Below are positions 15,661 to 23,242 of a stretch of DNA of 64,000 bases, piece by piece. Numbering within the stretch: position 1 is the stretch's first letter; the number at the start of each line of letters is the position of its first letter. The notes under the pieces were generated by a model, which was not told the origin of the DNA, did no database searches, and saw nothing but the letters and a program-made list of their open reading frames with translations. The DNA lies in assembly GCA_012517355.1 (NCBI GenBank), contig JAAYVD010000023.1, forward strand, positions 62,001 through 126,000. The letters are read 5' to 3'. The position numbers and the translations under genes are program-made. The DNA is from Candidatus Rifleibacteriota bacterium. Its GTDB lineage: Bacteria; Muiribacteriota; Ozemobacteria; Ozemobacterales; Ozemobacteraceae.

Positions 15661-16248
15661 TCACCATTTCCCAGGCTCGATCCCTTCCTCGCGGTACCGT
15701 TGCCGGACCTGCGCCACGAAGTCCGGGCCCAGGGTTTTTTCGAGCGTGTCGGCAAAGGCCAGAAGGATGGGCGGGGCGTCGGGCAGACTGCGGCAGAATT
15801 CCGCCTCGTAGACATTGATCAGGCACCCGGTGGCGGTATCCCGCAGGACCAGGGGGTAGAACTGGCACCAGACGGGCTTCACGAGAAAGACCGGCAACCC
15901 CTCCTCCTCCGCCAGGTCATGCAGGCTGCACAGCAGCACCCCGTGGCCATCGATCAGTCCCAGCGGACAGGGGTGGTTGCGGGCCATCTCCCGGATGTGC
16001 AGACGGCCCCGATACGTCTCGGTCAACCCTTCGGCGGCCAGGAACTTCCGGTTCTTTTCGGGCAGCCGGGGCAGAAGGCGGGGAAGCATCCCCTCGAGCC
16101 GCGCCGCCTCTTCCGGCAGCAGGCTGGCTCCCAGGTCGCCGATCCGGCAGCAGGACCCTTTGCAGCCGGCCAGATCGCAGGCGAACCGCTTCGCCCAGAC
16201 CTCGTCGGAAACGATGATCTCCCCGATGGCATGCCGGAACACGTGCAT
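15661..16248 (-). CDS. DUF3109-type cysteine-rich protein
   Basis: 195 residues from ATG 16248; the ORF track extends it upstream through its own promoter. It resembles the DUF3109 (YkgJ-like) family: FACDLAGCKGSCCRIGDLGASL supplies a CxxxxCxxxCC metal-type cluster, and further Cys residues occur at HPCPL, LLCSLHD, VWCQFYP and EFCRSL. The pattern suggests a bound metal ion or iron-sulphur cluster; the biochemical role of the family is unknown to me. The promoter TTGACC-17-TACAAT at 16303-16331 places the message start ~48 nt before the ATG. The gene is monocistronic, with rnpB upstream and the pspA-like gene downstream on the same strand, separated by about 280 bp. Confidence 0.78.
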   Translation of the reverse strand: MHVFRHAIGEIIVSDEVWAKRFACDLAGCKGSCCRIGDLGASLLPEEAARLEGMLPRLLPRLPEKNRKFLAAEGLTETYRGRLHIREMARNHPCPLGLIDGHGVLLCSLHDLAEEEGLPVFLVKPVWCQFYPLVLRDTATGCLINVYEAEFCRSLPDAPPILLAFADTLEKTLGPDFVAQVRQRYREEGIEPGKW

Positions 16249-16302
16249 TTCGTGCCCCCCGGGCCGAGAATTCCCGCCTCGCGGAAGGATGGCCCGGCCG
16301 AG

Positions 16303-16331
16303 ATTGTAGCGCACCCTCCCCCCGGGGTCAA
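16303..16331 (-). promoter_or_regulatory. sigma-70 type promoter for DUF3109 gene
   Basis: On the minus strand: TTGACC, 17 bp, TACAAT. It supports the ATG at 16248 as the start. Confidence 0.75.
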
Positions 16332-16519
16332 AACCGCGCGGGGTCCACGGACCAGAGGGGAAGGCGGCCGGCCGGCCCCGACACTCCTGGGATCGGCCGG
16401 GGGAACGCCCCTGACATCCCGGGGAGGCAGGCAGCCCCCGGGTTCGCCGGGGGTTGGGCTTCCCCGACCCCGCCCGGAACCCGCCACCTGGAGTGCGGTC
16501 CGGTGCGGAAAAAAAGACC

Positions 16520-16659
16520 ATGATCCGCACAAAGGCTTGCCGAAGGGGCGTTGCCCCTTCACCCCACCAGGGCCAATGGCCCTGGACCCTTTCTGCTGGC
16601 GAGATGAACGCTGACGCATTCACCTCGCGGGAGCTCCGCTTCGCGGTCCGTCAGCCCTG
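16520..16659. repeat. 140-bp multi-hairpin intergenic element, copy 2
   Basis: Same length and orientation as 10264-10403 and about 91 percent identical by eye. The hairpins GCCCCTTC/GAAGGGGC and CAGGGCC-AAT-GGCCCTG are kept. It lies just past the 3' end of rnpB. Confidence 0.85.
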
Positions 16660-16680
16660 AAGCGGATGGAAGAAAAAATA

Positions 16681-17057
16681 AGGCAGACCGGCCTGTAAGC
16701 CGGGTTCTGTGCCCCGTGAGGGGCGTCGGTCATCTATCTGGGATCACGGTTACCCGTGACCTCGAGCGACCAACCCGGGGGAATTGGAACGGGCCACTCC
16801 GTCCCCCTGTTAGGTCTTGCTCCAGACGGGGTTTTCCAGAACCTTCCGTCACCGGAAGGCCGGTGCGCTCTTACCGCACCATTTCACCCTTGCCTGTGTT
16901 CTTGCGAACCATCGGCGGTGTCTTTTCTGTTGCACTTTCCGTCCCCAGGGGATTCCTCCCCTGAAGCCTGGGCGTTACCCAGCGTCCTGCCCTGTGGAGC
17001 CCGGACTTTCCTCATCTTCCCCGAGGGGGGAAGACGCGACCGACCGGCCGGCCTGCC
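16681..17057 (-). ncRNA. rnpB: RNase P RNA (bacterial type A)
   Basis: The catalytic RNA that matures tRNA 5' ends. The minus strand carries the conserved pieces in order: GAGGAAAGTCCGGGCTCC near the 5' end, then CAGGGCAGGACGCTGGGTAA, later CCCCGTCTGGAGCAAGACC, and at the 3' end ACAGAACCCGGCTTACAG. Its 5' end is set by the promoter at 17064-17093. The 3' end runs into CTTATTTTTTC, which together with the terminal helix can act as a terminator. Ends are accurate to about 10 nt. Confidence 0.95.
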
Positions 17058-17063
17058 GGTGCT

Positions 17064-17093
17064 ATTGTATCTCAGCCGCCCTGGTCGTGTCTA
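17064..17093 (-). promoter_or_regulatory. rnpB promoter
   Basis: On the minus strand: TAGACA, 18 bp, TACAAT, ~7 nt before the RNase P RNA 5' end. It sits at the 3' end of the TPM gene and slightly overlaps it. Confidence 0.75.
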
Positions 17094-18001
17094 TCGTCGG
17101 CCGACAGGTCGCGGTCCACCCCCGGCGGATTGCCGATCCGGACGTTGCGCCGGGTGCCCAGCAGCCACATCTGGAAGCCTGCCCACCCCGAAGGATACAG
17201 GGGTTCCTTCTTGCGTCGCGAGAACCCGCATCGGTCACAGGAGAAGATCTTGCGGCGCAGGCCGAGAGTGTTGTTGCCGGGCTCCTTGAGCGTCTCGTGC
17301 GTGGTGCGCAGGGTGCCGTTGCACCGGGGGCACCGCTCGACGAAGAAGACGAAATAGCACAGGAACAGGCCGACCAGCATGGCCAGGAAGATCTCCTTGG
17401 AAGCCCACAGGAAGCTGAGCAGGTCGAACGGCCCGGCCGGGGTTCCCCGCCGCTGGTCCTCGCGCTTGAGTTCGTCGAGCAGCATCCGCTTGATGGTCAG
17501 GACCCCCTCGAGGAAGCCGCGTCCGTCGTTGTTCTCGGCATTGTTCGGCAGGATGACCCGATTGAGGATCTTCTCGCCCATCTCGCGGGTGATCAGGTAT
17601 TTGAGCCCGATCCCGACCCGGAGGTTGAACTTGCCGTGCAGGGAATCATGCGGCAGGGCCGCATACAGGAGGATTCCCTTCTTGTCGAGACCGATGGAGC
17701 GGATCCATTCCGAGAAGAAGGTCTCGACGCGATCCCCGTAGACGGTCATATCCTCGAGGATCTCGGTCTTGATGAGGATCCGGATACCCATCTTGGTCTC
17801 GATCTCGTGGCAGGCCGCCAGGATCTGCGCGGTGATGGGGTCCCGCACCAGCTTCGCCTCGTCGACCAGGTACCGCTCGGGGGCGAACTCGAACGAGGCG
17901 CTGGCGGTCTGCGCGGAAACCGCGGGCGCCCAGAGCGCGGCCAGCAGGAACAGGCCGGCCAGGACCGGCGGCAGGGCGTGGAGCAGGCGGCGGCAGGCCA
18001 T
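17072..18001 (-). CDS. TPM-domain membrane protein with zinc ribbon
   Basis: 309 residues. ATG 18001 follows the stop of the upstream gene by 5 bp; the ORF track's longer start would overlap that gene. A signal peptide (~1-30, ending AVSAQ) leads into a TPM (TLP18.3/Psb32/MOLO-1) domain: YLVDEAKLVRDPITAQILAACHEIETKMGIRILIKT, then GILLYAALPHDSLHGKFNLRVGIGLKYLIT. A membrane helix (EIFLAMLVGLFLCYFVFFV) is followed by a cytoplasmic zinc ribbon (CPRC ... CDRCGF). TPM domains are exported domains of poorly defined role, sometimes with phosphatase activity reported. It probably shares a transcript with the coiled-coil zinc-ribbon gene; the rnpB promoter lies in its last codons. Confidence 0.82.
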   Translation of the reverse strand: MACRRLLHALPPVLAGLFLLAALWAPAVSAQTASASFEFAPERYLVDEAKLVRDPITAQILAACHEIETKMGIRILIKTEILEDMTVYGDRVETFFSEWIRSIGLDKKGILLYAALPHDSLHGKFNLRVGIGLKYLITREMGEKILNRVILPNNAENNDGRGFLEGVLTIKRMLLDELKREDQRRGTPAGPFDLLSFLWASKEIFLAMLVGLFLCYFVFFVERCPRCNGTLRTTHETLKEPGNNTLGLRRKIFSCDRCGFSRRKKEPLYPSGWAGFQMWLLGTRRNVRIGNPPGVDRDLSADDRHDQGG

Positions 18002-18006
18002 GGTCG

Positions 18007-18729
18007 TTACTGCCGGATGGAGTCGAGCAGGCCGGTCCAACGGATCAGGACCTTGCAGTAGGGGCAATGGTCGGCGGATGGCCGCCCCACCAGCGCGGTC
18101 ACGAAGCTTGCGGGCAGGGACATCCCACAGGCGGGACACCCGCTCGTCTCGGTATCCCAGATGATGCGGCCCTTCTTGGTGTGACGCAGGTCCTCGTAGA
18201 TTTCGAGAGCCTGGCCCTGGATCTTCAGCGCGACCTGGTTGCGCTTCGTCCGCGCCAGATCCTTTTCCTGGGCCAGGGCGGCCAGTTCGCCGGCCTGACG
18301 GGCCTTGATCTCGTCCAGGTGGAGGCGCTGGCCGGCGAGGATTTTCTGGCCTTTGGCCAGATCTTTTTCGAGGGTTTCCTGCTTCTCCATGTCCTCGAGG
18401 ACTTTGGACTCGAGTGCCGAGATCTTTTCCTTGAGCCCGGCGATCTCCTTTTCCAGGGCCAGGTAGGTGGCCGGCGCCGAGGCATTGTGAAGCTTGGCCT
18501 CAAGGGATTTCAGCTGGTCGGAGTGACCGGCCAGTTCCGTCTCGGAACCCTTCTTGCGGACCTGGATCTTCTTGAGGAGGGCCGCTTTCTTGTCCAGCAG
18601 GTCCTGGTCTTTCTGGAGGTCGGCTGCCAGGCGGGCGGCCTTCTCCTGGATCTGGCGGGTCTTCTCCTCGAGCCGGTCGAGTTCGAGATCGTGTTCCTGC
18701 AGGACCAGAAGTTCCGTGCAATCGATCAC
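18007..18729 (-). CDS. C4 zinc-ribbon coiled-coil protein (DUF164/CdsZ-like)
   Basis: 240 residues from a GTG start with GGGGA upstream. Residues ~10-175 form a long antiparallel coiled coil (LLDKKAALLKKIQVRKKGSETELAG and later LEKEIAGLKEKISALESKV). The C-terminus carries CPACGMSL ... CPYCKVLIR, a C4 zinc ribbon. This is the layout of the widespread DUF164 family, with CdsZ and HP0958 (FlgZ) as studied examples that act in RNA or protein binding. It is divergent from der across a 193-bp region holding both promoters and is followed by the TPM gene at a 5-bp spacing, so they form a two-gene operon. Confidence 0.85.
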   Translation of the reverse strand: MIDCTELLVLQEHDLELDRLEEKTRQIQEKAARLAADLQKDQDLLDKKAALLKKIQVRKKGSETELAGHSDQLKSLEAKLHNASAPATYLALEKEIAGLKEKISALESKVLEDMEKQETLEKDLAKGQKILAGQRLHLDEIKARQAGELAALAQEKDLARTKRNQVALKIQGQALEIYEDLRHTKKGRIIWDTETSGCPACGMSLPASFVTALVGRPSADHCPYCKVLIRWTGLLDSIRQ

Positions 18730-18759
18730 CGGGGATTCCCCTCAGGCGGATTTTGGGAA

Positions 18760-18788
18760 AGGGTAGCAGATGACCCGGCGGGTGTCAA
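18760..18788 (-). promoter_or_regulatory. promoter for the zinc-ribbon/TPM operon
   Basis: On the minus strand: TTGACA, 17 bp, TACCCT with TG in the extended -10 position. Confidence 0.75.
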
Positions 18789-18874
18789 TCCGCCAAAACC
18801 CTGTTCCCATCGTCGGCACGAGGGGGTTCTGGCCCGCGCCGGCCGAGCCAAAGTCGCATGCCATCAGGGTTCCA

Positions 18875-18903
18875 TTGACTCGCCGGGCGGCGGGTGATAC
18901 AAT
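18875..18903 (+). promoter_or_regulatory. promoter of the der operon
   Basis: TTGACT, 17 bp, TACAAT; predicted start ~13 nt before der, with GGAG 6 nt ahead of the ATG. Confidence 0.85.
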
Positions 18904-18922
18904 CGGTTGTTTGGAGAAACCC

Positions 18923-20251
18923 ATGCCGAAGATTCCCACCATTGCCATCGTCGGCCGACCCAATGTCGGCAAGTCCTCCCTCCTCAACCGCATCGTCGGC
19001 CGTCGGCACGCCATCGTCGACCCGACTCCCGGCGTCACCCGCGACCGCAACTACGCCGACGCCCGCTGGAACGGCCGCCACTTCTACGTCATCGACACCG
19101 GCGGTCTGGATCCCGACGACACCCAGCCGATCCAGCAGGCCATCAAGGCCCAGGTCGAATTCGCCCTGCACGAGTCGGACGCCATCATCCTGGCCTGCGA
19201 CGCGCACCAGGGGCTGCTCCCCGACGACCGCGCCATCCTCAACCTTCTGCGGCGCGCCTGCGCCGACAAACCCGTCTACGTGACGGTCAACAAGCTCGAC
19301 AACCCCAACGATGACAGCGAGATGGTCGATTTCTACGGCCTCGGCGTCGATCGGCTGTTCCCCGTGTCAGCCGTCCACGGCCACGGGGTGGCCGACCTCC
19401 TCGACGCGGTCGTCGAACCCCTCCCCCGCGAGGCCGAGGTGGTCGAGGAACAAACCGACGAGCCGGGCCGGATCGCCATCGTGGGCCGCCCCAACGTCGG
19501 CAAGTCCTCCCTGTTCAACCGCCTGATCGGGCAGGAGCGCTCCATCGTCGACGACGCCCCCGGCACCACCCGCGACACCATCATCTACACCATCGAGCGC
19601 CACGGCCGCACCTACCGGTTCATCGACACCGCCGGCATGCGGCGTCCCGCCCGCCAGAAGGATTCCGTCGAGTTCTTCTCGGTCTACCGGACCCTCGACA
19701 CCATCCGCCGCTCCGACCTCGCCGTGCTCGTCCTCGACGCCTCCGCCGGCGAGATCTCCCAGCAGGACAAGCGCATCGCCAGCCGCATCATCGAGGTCGG
19801 CTCGGGCTGCCTCATCCTCTGGAACAAATGGGACATCGCCGACCACGACGACCAGGTCTGGCGGAAGATGCAACAGGCCACCCGGGAGGAATTCCCCCTG
19901 CTGGAATTCGCCCCCATCATGTCCTGTTCGGCCAAAACCGGCCTCCGGGTCAACAAGGTCTTCGACCAGCTCGACCAGGTGCAGCAGGCCGGAAATATGC
20001 GCATCCCCCCCGACCGCCTGAGGACGATCCTGTTCGATGCCCTCACCATGCAACCGCCCCCGCCGTTCGCCGGACGCCCCGTCCGCATTTCCTCCCTCCA
20101 ACAGGCGGACGGCCCCCCCATCGTCTTCCGCGTCGCCTGCAACGAGCCGGAAGGCCTGCACTTCTCCTACCAGCGCTACCTGCTGAACCGCCTCCGCGAG
20201 GATACCCCCTTCGAAGGATGGCCCGTCCGGCTGGTCGTGAAGAAGAAGTGA
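18923..20251 (+). CDS. der: ribosome assembly GTPase Der (EngA)
   Basis: 442 residues from ATG 18923, which has GGAG at the right distance; the ORF-track start 51 codons upstream includes the promoter. Two tandem GTPase domains are visible: the first with GRPNVGKSSLLNR, DTGG and NKLD, the second with GRPNVGKSSLFNR, DTAGMRR and NKWD. The C-terminal KH-like domain closes the protein. Der helps assemble the 50S ribosomal subunit in the cytoplasm and is normally essential. It opens a six-gene operon with plsY, gpsA, vanW-like, NHL/TPR and lepA. The gene is complete and of usual length. Confidence 0.97.
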   Translation: MPKIPTIAIVGRPNVGKSSLLNRIVGRRHAIVDPTPGVTRDRNYADARWNGRHFYVIDTGGLDPDDTQPIQQAIKAQVEFALHESDAIILACDAHQGLLPDDRAILNLLRRACADKPVYVTVNKLDNPNDDSEMVDFYGLGVDRLFPVSAVHGHGVADLLDAVVEPLPREAEVVEEQTDEPGRIAIVGRPNVGKSSLFNRLIGQERSIVDDAPGTTRDTIIYTIERHGRTYRFIDTAGMRRPARQKDSVEFFSVYRTLDTIRRSDLAVLVLDASAGEISQQDKRIASRIIEVGSGCLILWNKWDIADHDDQVWRKMQQATREEFPLLEFAPIMSCSAKTGLRVNKVFDQLDQVQQAGNMRIPPDRLRTILFDALTMQPPPPFAGRPVRISSLQQADGPPIVFRVACNEPEGLHFSYQRYLLNRLREDTPFEGWPVRLVVKKK

Positions 20252-20267
20252 GGGGAAGGGAAGCGGC

Positions 20268-20915
20268 ATGCCCACCTCCTATCTGCTGGCCGCCCTGCTC
20301 GGCTACCTCTGCGGGTCCATCCCCACAGCCTACTGGCTGGGTCTGGCGGTCTATCGGGTCAACATCTTCGAACTCGGCAGCCGCAACATGGGGGCCACCA
20401 ACGTCCATCGGGTCCTCGGAAAGGTCCCCTTCGCCATCACCCTGGCCCTCGACATCCTCAAAGGCATGGTCCCGGTCCTGCTCGCCCCCCGGCTGGTGAC
20501 CGACCCCGCCAGCCTGATGCCCCATTGCCTGACCGCCGGCCTCGCCGCGGTCGCCGGGCACACCCTTTCCTTCTGGGTGAAGTTCCGCGGCGGCAAAGGA
20601 GTCGCCACCGGCCTGGGCGTCTTTCTGGCCCTCGCCCCCAAATCCTCCATCCTGGCCATGGGCATCTTCCTCGTCACCCTGATCGCCACGGGCTTCGTCT
20701 CCCTCGGCTCGATGGTGGCCGCCGTCGCCCTGCCCGTCATGATCTTCGCCTTCCAGGAAGGTGGCCCCGACTGGCATCGCCCTCTGGCCCTGGCCGCCGC
20801 CGCCATCGCCGCGTTCATCGTGTTCAAACACCGGGCCAACATCCGCCGCCTCCTCAATGGGGAAGAACTCGCCCTGGGAACCAAACCACCCCCTACCCTG
20901 GAAGAGGGGAAATGA
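20268..20915 (+). CDS. plsY: acyl-phosphate:glycerol-3-phosphate acyltransferase PlsY
   Basis: 215 residues with about six membrane helices. Family motifs are present: YLCGSIPTAYW near the start, GSRNMGATNVHRVLGK (substrate-binding loop) and HTLSFWVKFRGGKGVATGLGVF. It adds the first acyl chain to glycerol-3-phosphate from acyl phosphate in the inner membrane. Its substrate comes from GpsA, encoded next with a 4-bp overlap (ATGA), so the pair supplies early phospholipid precursors. It follows der by 16 bp with a GGGAAGGGAAG ribosome site. No PlsX is in the window. Confidence 0.96.
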   Translation: MPTSYLLAALLGYLCGSIPTAYWLGLAVYRVNIFELGSRNMGATNVHRVLGKVPFAITLALDILKGMVPVLLAPRLVTDPASLMPHCLTAGLAAVAGHTLSFWVKFRGGKGVATGLGVFLALAPKSSILAMGIFLVTLIATGFVSLGSMVAAVALPVMIFAFQEGGPDWHRPLALAAAAIAAFIVFKHRANIRRLLNGEELALGTKPPPTLEEGK

Positions 20916-21946
20916 ATCCTTCCCAGGAAAAACCTCTCAAGGTGGGGGTCGTGGGCGCCGGGTCGTGGGGCACCACCCTCGCCGACCTGCTCGCCCGCAA
21001 GGGGCACTGCGTCACCCTCTGGGCGCGCGAACCCGAGGTGGTCGACGGCATCCGTTCTACCCGCCACAACCCGTTCTTCGTCCCTGAGCACGAGGTGTCG
21101 CCCGCGCTCGCGGTCACCTCGGATATCCGCGAAGCGGTAGACGGCGTCGACCTCATCCTGCTCGCCGTCCCTTCCGCCCACCTCCGGCCTTCCATCCATC
21201 CGATCCGGGAATACCTGGCCACCGCCCCGATGATCGTGAACGTGGCCAAAGGCCTCGAATCGGGCTCCGGCTCGCGGCTTTCCCAGGTCATCCTCGAGGA
21301 GGTGGGCACGGGGAACCCTTCCCCCCCCGACCGCCTGGCCGTCCTGTCCGGGCCCAACCTGGCCACCGAGATCGCCGGGGGCAAGATCGGCGCCTGCGTC
21401 ATCGCCTGCCCCCGGGAAGACATCGGGGTGCACCTGCAGGAGGCCTTTTCCCTTCCGACCTTCCGCGCCTACCGGCACACCGACCGCACCGGCGTCGAAC
21501 TCGGGGGCACCTTGAAGAACATCTTCGCCATCGGGGCGGGCATCGTCGATGGCCTCGGCCTGGGTGACAACGCCAAGGCCGCCTACCTCACCCGCAGCCT
21601 GCACGAGATGGTCCGCCTGGGCACCCGTCTGGGTGGGCGCCCCACCACGTTCTACGGCCTCTCGGGTTTGGGCGACCTGATGGCCACCGCCGCTTCTCCC
21701 CTCTCCCGGAACCACCGGCTCGGCCAGGCCCTCGCCCGCGGGGAAAAAGCCTCCGACATCCTCTCCCACAGCCGGATGGTCGTCGAAGGGGTCGAAACCA
21801 CCCGCATGGCGGCGGAATGGGGAAAAAGACTAACCATTAGCCTCCCGATTACCGAAGAGATATCCAGGGTCCTTTTCGACGACCTGTCCCCCAGGGAGGC
21901 CGCCCGCAACCTCATGACCCGCTCCCTGAAGGACGAGGAAGAATAA
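20912..21946 (+). CDS. gpsA: glycerol-3-phosphate dehydrogenase [NAD(P)+]
   Basis: 344 residues; ATG 20912 overlaps the plsY stop. The nucleotide-binding start VGVVGAGSWGTTLADLLARKG, LAVLSGPNLATEIAGG (GPSxAxE-type motif, here GPNLATE) and GGTLKNIFAIGAGIVDGLGLGDNAKAAYLTR (catalytic Lys region) identify GpsA. It reduces dihydroxyacetone phosphate to sn-glycerol-3-phosphate in the cytoplasm, supplying PlsY. The ORF-track version extends 129 codons into plsY and is not real in that part. Complete and of normal length. Confidence 0.96.
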   Translation: MNPSQEKPLKVGVVGAGSWGTTLADLLARKGHCVTLWAREPEVVDGIRSTRHNPFFVPEHEVSPALAVTSDIREAVDGVDLILLAVPSAHLRPSIHPIREYLATAPMIVNVAKGLESGSGSRLSQVILEEVGTGNPSPPDRLAVLSGPNLATEIAGGKIGACVIACPREDIGVHLQEAFSLPTFRAYRHTDRTGVELGGTLKNIFAIGAGIVDGLGLGDNAKAAYLTRSLHEMVRLGTRLGGRPTTFYGLSGLGDLMATAASPLSRNHRLGQALARGEKASDILSHSRMVVEGVETTRMAAEWGKRLTISLPITEEISRVLFDDLSPREAARNLMTRSLKDEEE

Positions 21947-21969
21947 ACCCGCTTCCGGAGTCACGTGGA

Positions 21970-23241
21970 ATGCGCAAGATTGCCTTTTCGATCCTGGGAA
22001 TCGTCTGCCTTTCAGGCTTTCTGATCTTCATCTTCTGGGGCATCACCCAGCTGCAACGGTGGTCCGGCGCGCCTGCCACGCCGGCCGGAACCCCCTCCCC
22101 GACCGGACCCACGGAGGCGCCCATGACCACGTCCACCAAACCGACCACGCCCGCCCCCACCCCCGTGGAAGTCGTCTTCCACCTGAACGACCAGGCCATC
22201 AGCGCCGGGAAGGTGCCCCTGCTGAAGCCTCCCGCCCCGGACGCCTCCACCGCCCCCCCCACCCTCGATGCCGAGGTCGCCCGCCAGCTCGTCTCCCAGC
22301 TGCCCGAACCGACCCCGGTCGCCCCCCCCAAAGCCGCCATGGTCGAGACCGACAAGAAGGGCAACCCCCGCAAGATCCTCCGGGGGTCGCCCGGAGAAAT
22401 CATCGACCGCGAGGGCACCCTGCACCGCCTCGCCGAAACCGTCAAGCGGGTTCCGCCTTCCCAGCCTCTCCGGATCACCGTCATGAAAAAGGAGAACAAC
22501 GCCCTCGAAACCCTGTCCTCCCTCCGCACCAAGCTGGGGTTCACCGAATGCCTGGCCGAGTTCGAGACGGTGCACGACAAGGACCACATCGACGACGAGG
22601 GCCGCAACGTCAACCTGCGGGTGGCCGCCGACAAGATCGATGGCATCATCATCCAGCCCGGCGAGGAATTCAGCTTCAACCGCGTCGTCGGGGCCCGCGG
22701 CCGCAAGGAAGGCTTCCAGCCCGCCGGGGTCATCTCCAACGGCAAGGTCATCAAAGGCCTCGGCGGCGGTGTCTGCCAGGTCAGCACCACCCTGTATCGC
22801 TGCGCCCTGATGAGCAACATGAAGATCACCGAGCGGTACAACCACTCGATCTACGACGGGATCGCCTACGCCCAGCGCGGCCTCGACGCCGCCGTCGTCT
22901 GGGGGTCGAAGGATTTCCGGTTCGTCAACACCCTCAAATCGCCCCTGCTGATCACCTGCCGGGCCGGCAAGGGAACGGTCAAGGTCGCCTTCTACGCCGA
23001 TCACCGCCCCTTCGAGAAGATCGAACTGGCGACCCGCAACGAGGTGAAACACCCCTTCGACGTCCAGGTCCGGAAGAACACCCGGCTGAAGTCCGGCGAG
23101 AAACGGGTCGTCCAGCCCGGCGTCACCGGCTACACCGTCGAAGCCTACCGCGTCGTCATCGTCAAGGGAGTGGCCCGCGAAGAGCGACTCAGCAAGGACC
23201 GCTACCAGACCTTCCCCCGGATCGAGGAGACCAGCAACTGA
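21970..23241 (+). CDS. VanW-family membrane-anchored protein
   Basis: 423 residues. One N-terminal membrane helix (~4-28) is followed by a Pro/Thr-rich linker and a middle region. The VanW domain spans about 190-350: LGFTECLAEFETVHDKDHIDDEGRNVNLRVAADKIDGIIIQPGEEFSFN, then GGGVCQVSTTLYRCALMSNMKITERYNHS. The last ~70 residues look like a small beta domain similar in position to G5 domains. VanW proteins occur in glycopeptide-resistance clusters and many other bacteria; their function is unknown, though cell-wall association is presumed. No other van genes are present, so drug resistance should not be inferred. It is 23 bp after gpsA and 1 bp before the NHL-repeat gene. Confidence 0.88.
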   Translation: MRKIAFSILGIVCLSGFLIFIFWGITQLQRWSGAPATPAGTPSPTGPTEAPMTTSTKPTTPAPTPVEVVFHLNDQAISAGKVPLLKPPAPDASTAPPTLDAEVARQLVSQLPEPTPVAPPKAAMVETDKKGNPRKILRGSPGEIIDREGTLHRLAETVKRVPPSQPLRITVMKKENNALETLSSLRTKLGFTECLAEFETVHDKDHIDDEGRNVNLRVAADKIDGIIIQPGEEFSFNRVVGARGRKEGFQPAGVISNGKVIKGLGGGVCQVSTTLYRCALMSNMKITERYNHSIYDGIAYAQRGLDAAVVWGSKDFRFVNTLKSPLLITCRAGKGTVKVAFYADHRPFEKIELATRNEVKHPFDVQVRKNTRLKSGEKRVVQPGVTGYTVEAYRVVIVKGVAREERLSKDRYQTFPRIEETSN

Positions 23242-23242
23242 C

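Noticed and set aside
21970-23241. Glycopeptide resistance because of the VanW domain
   Set aside because: VanW alone is widespread and not diagnostic; no vanA/B/H/X/S/R genes are present.
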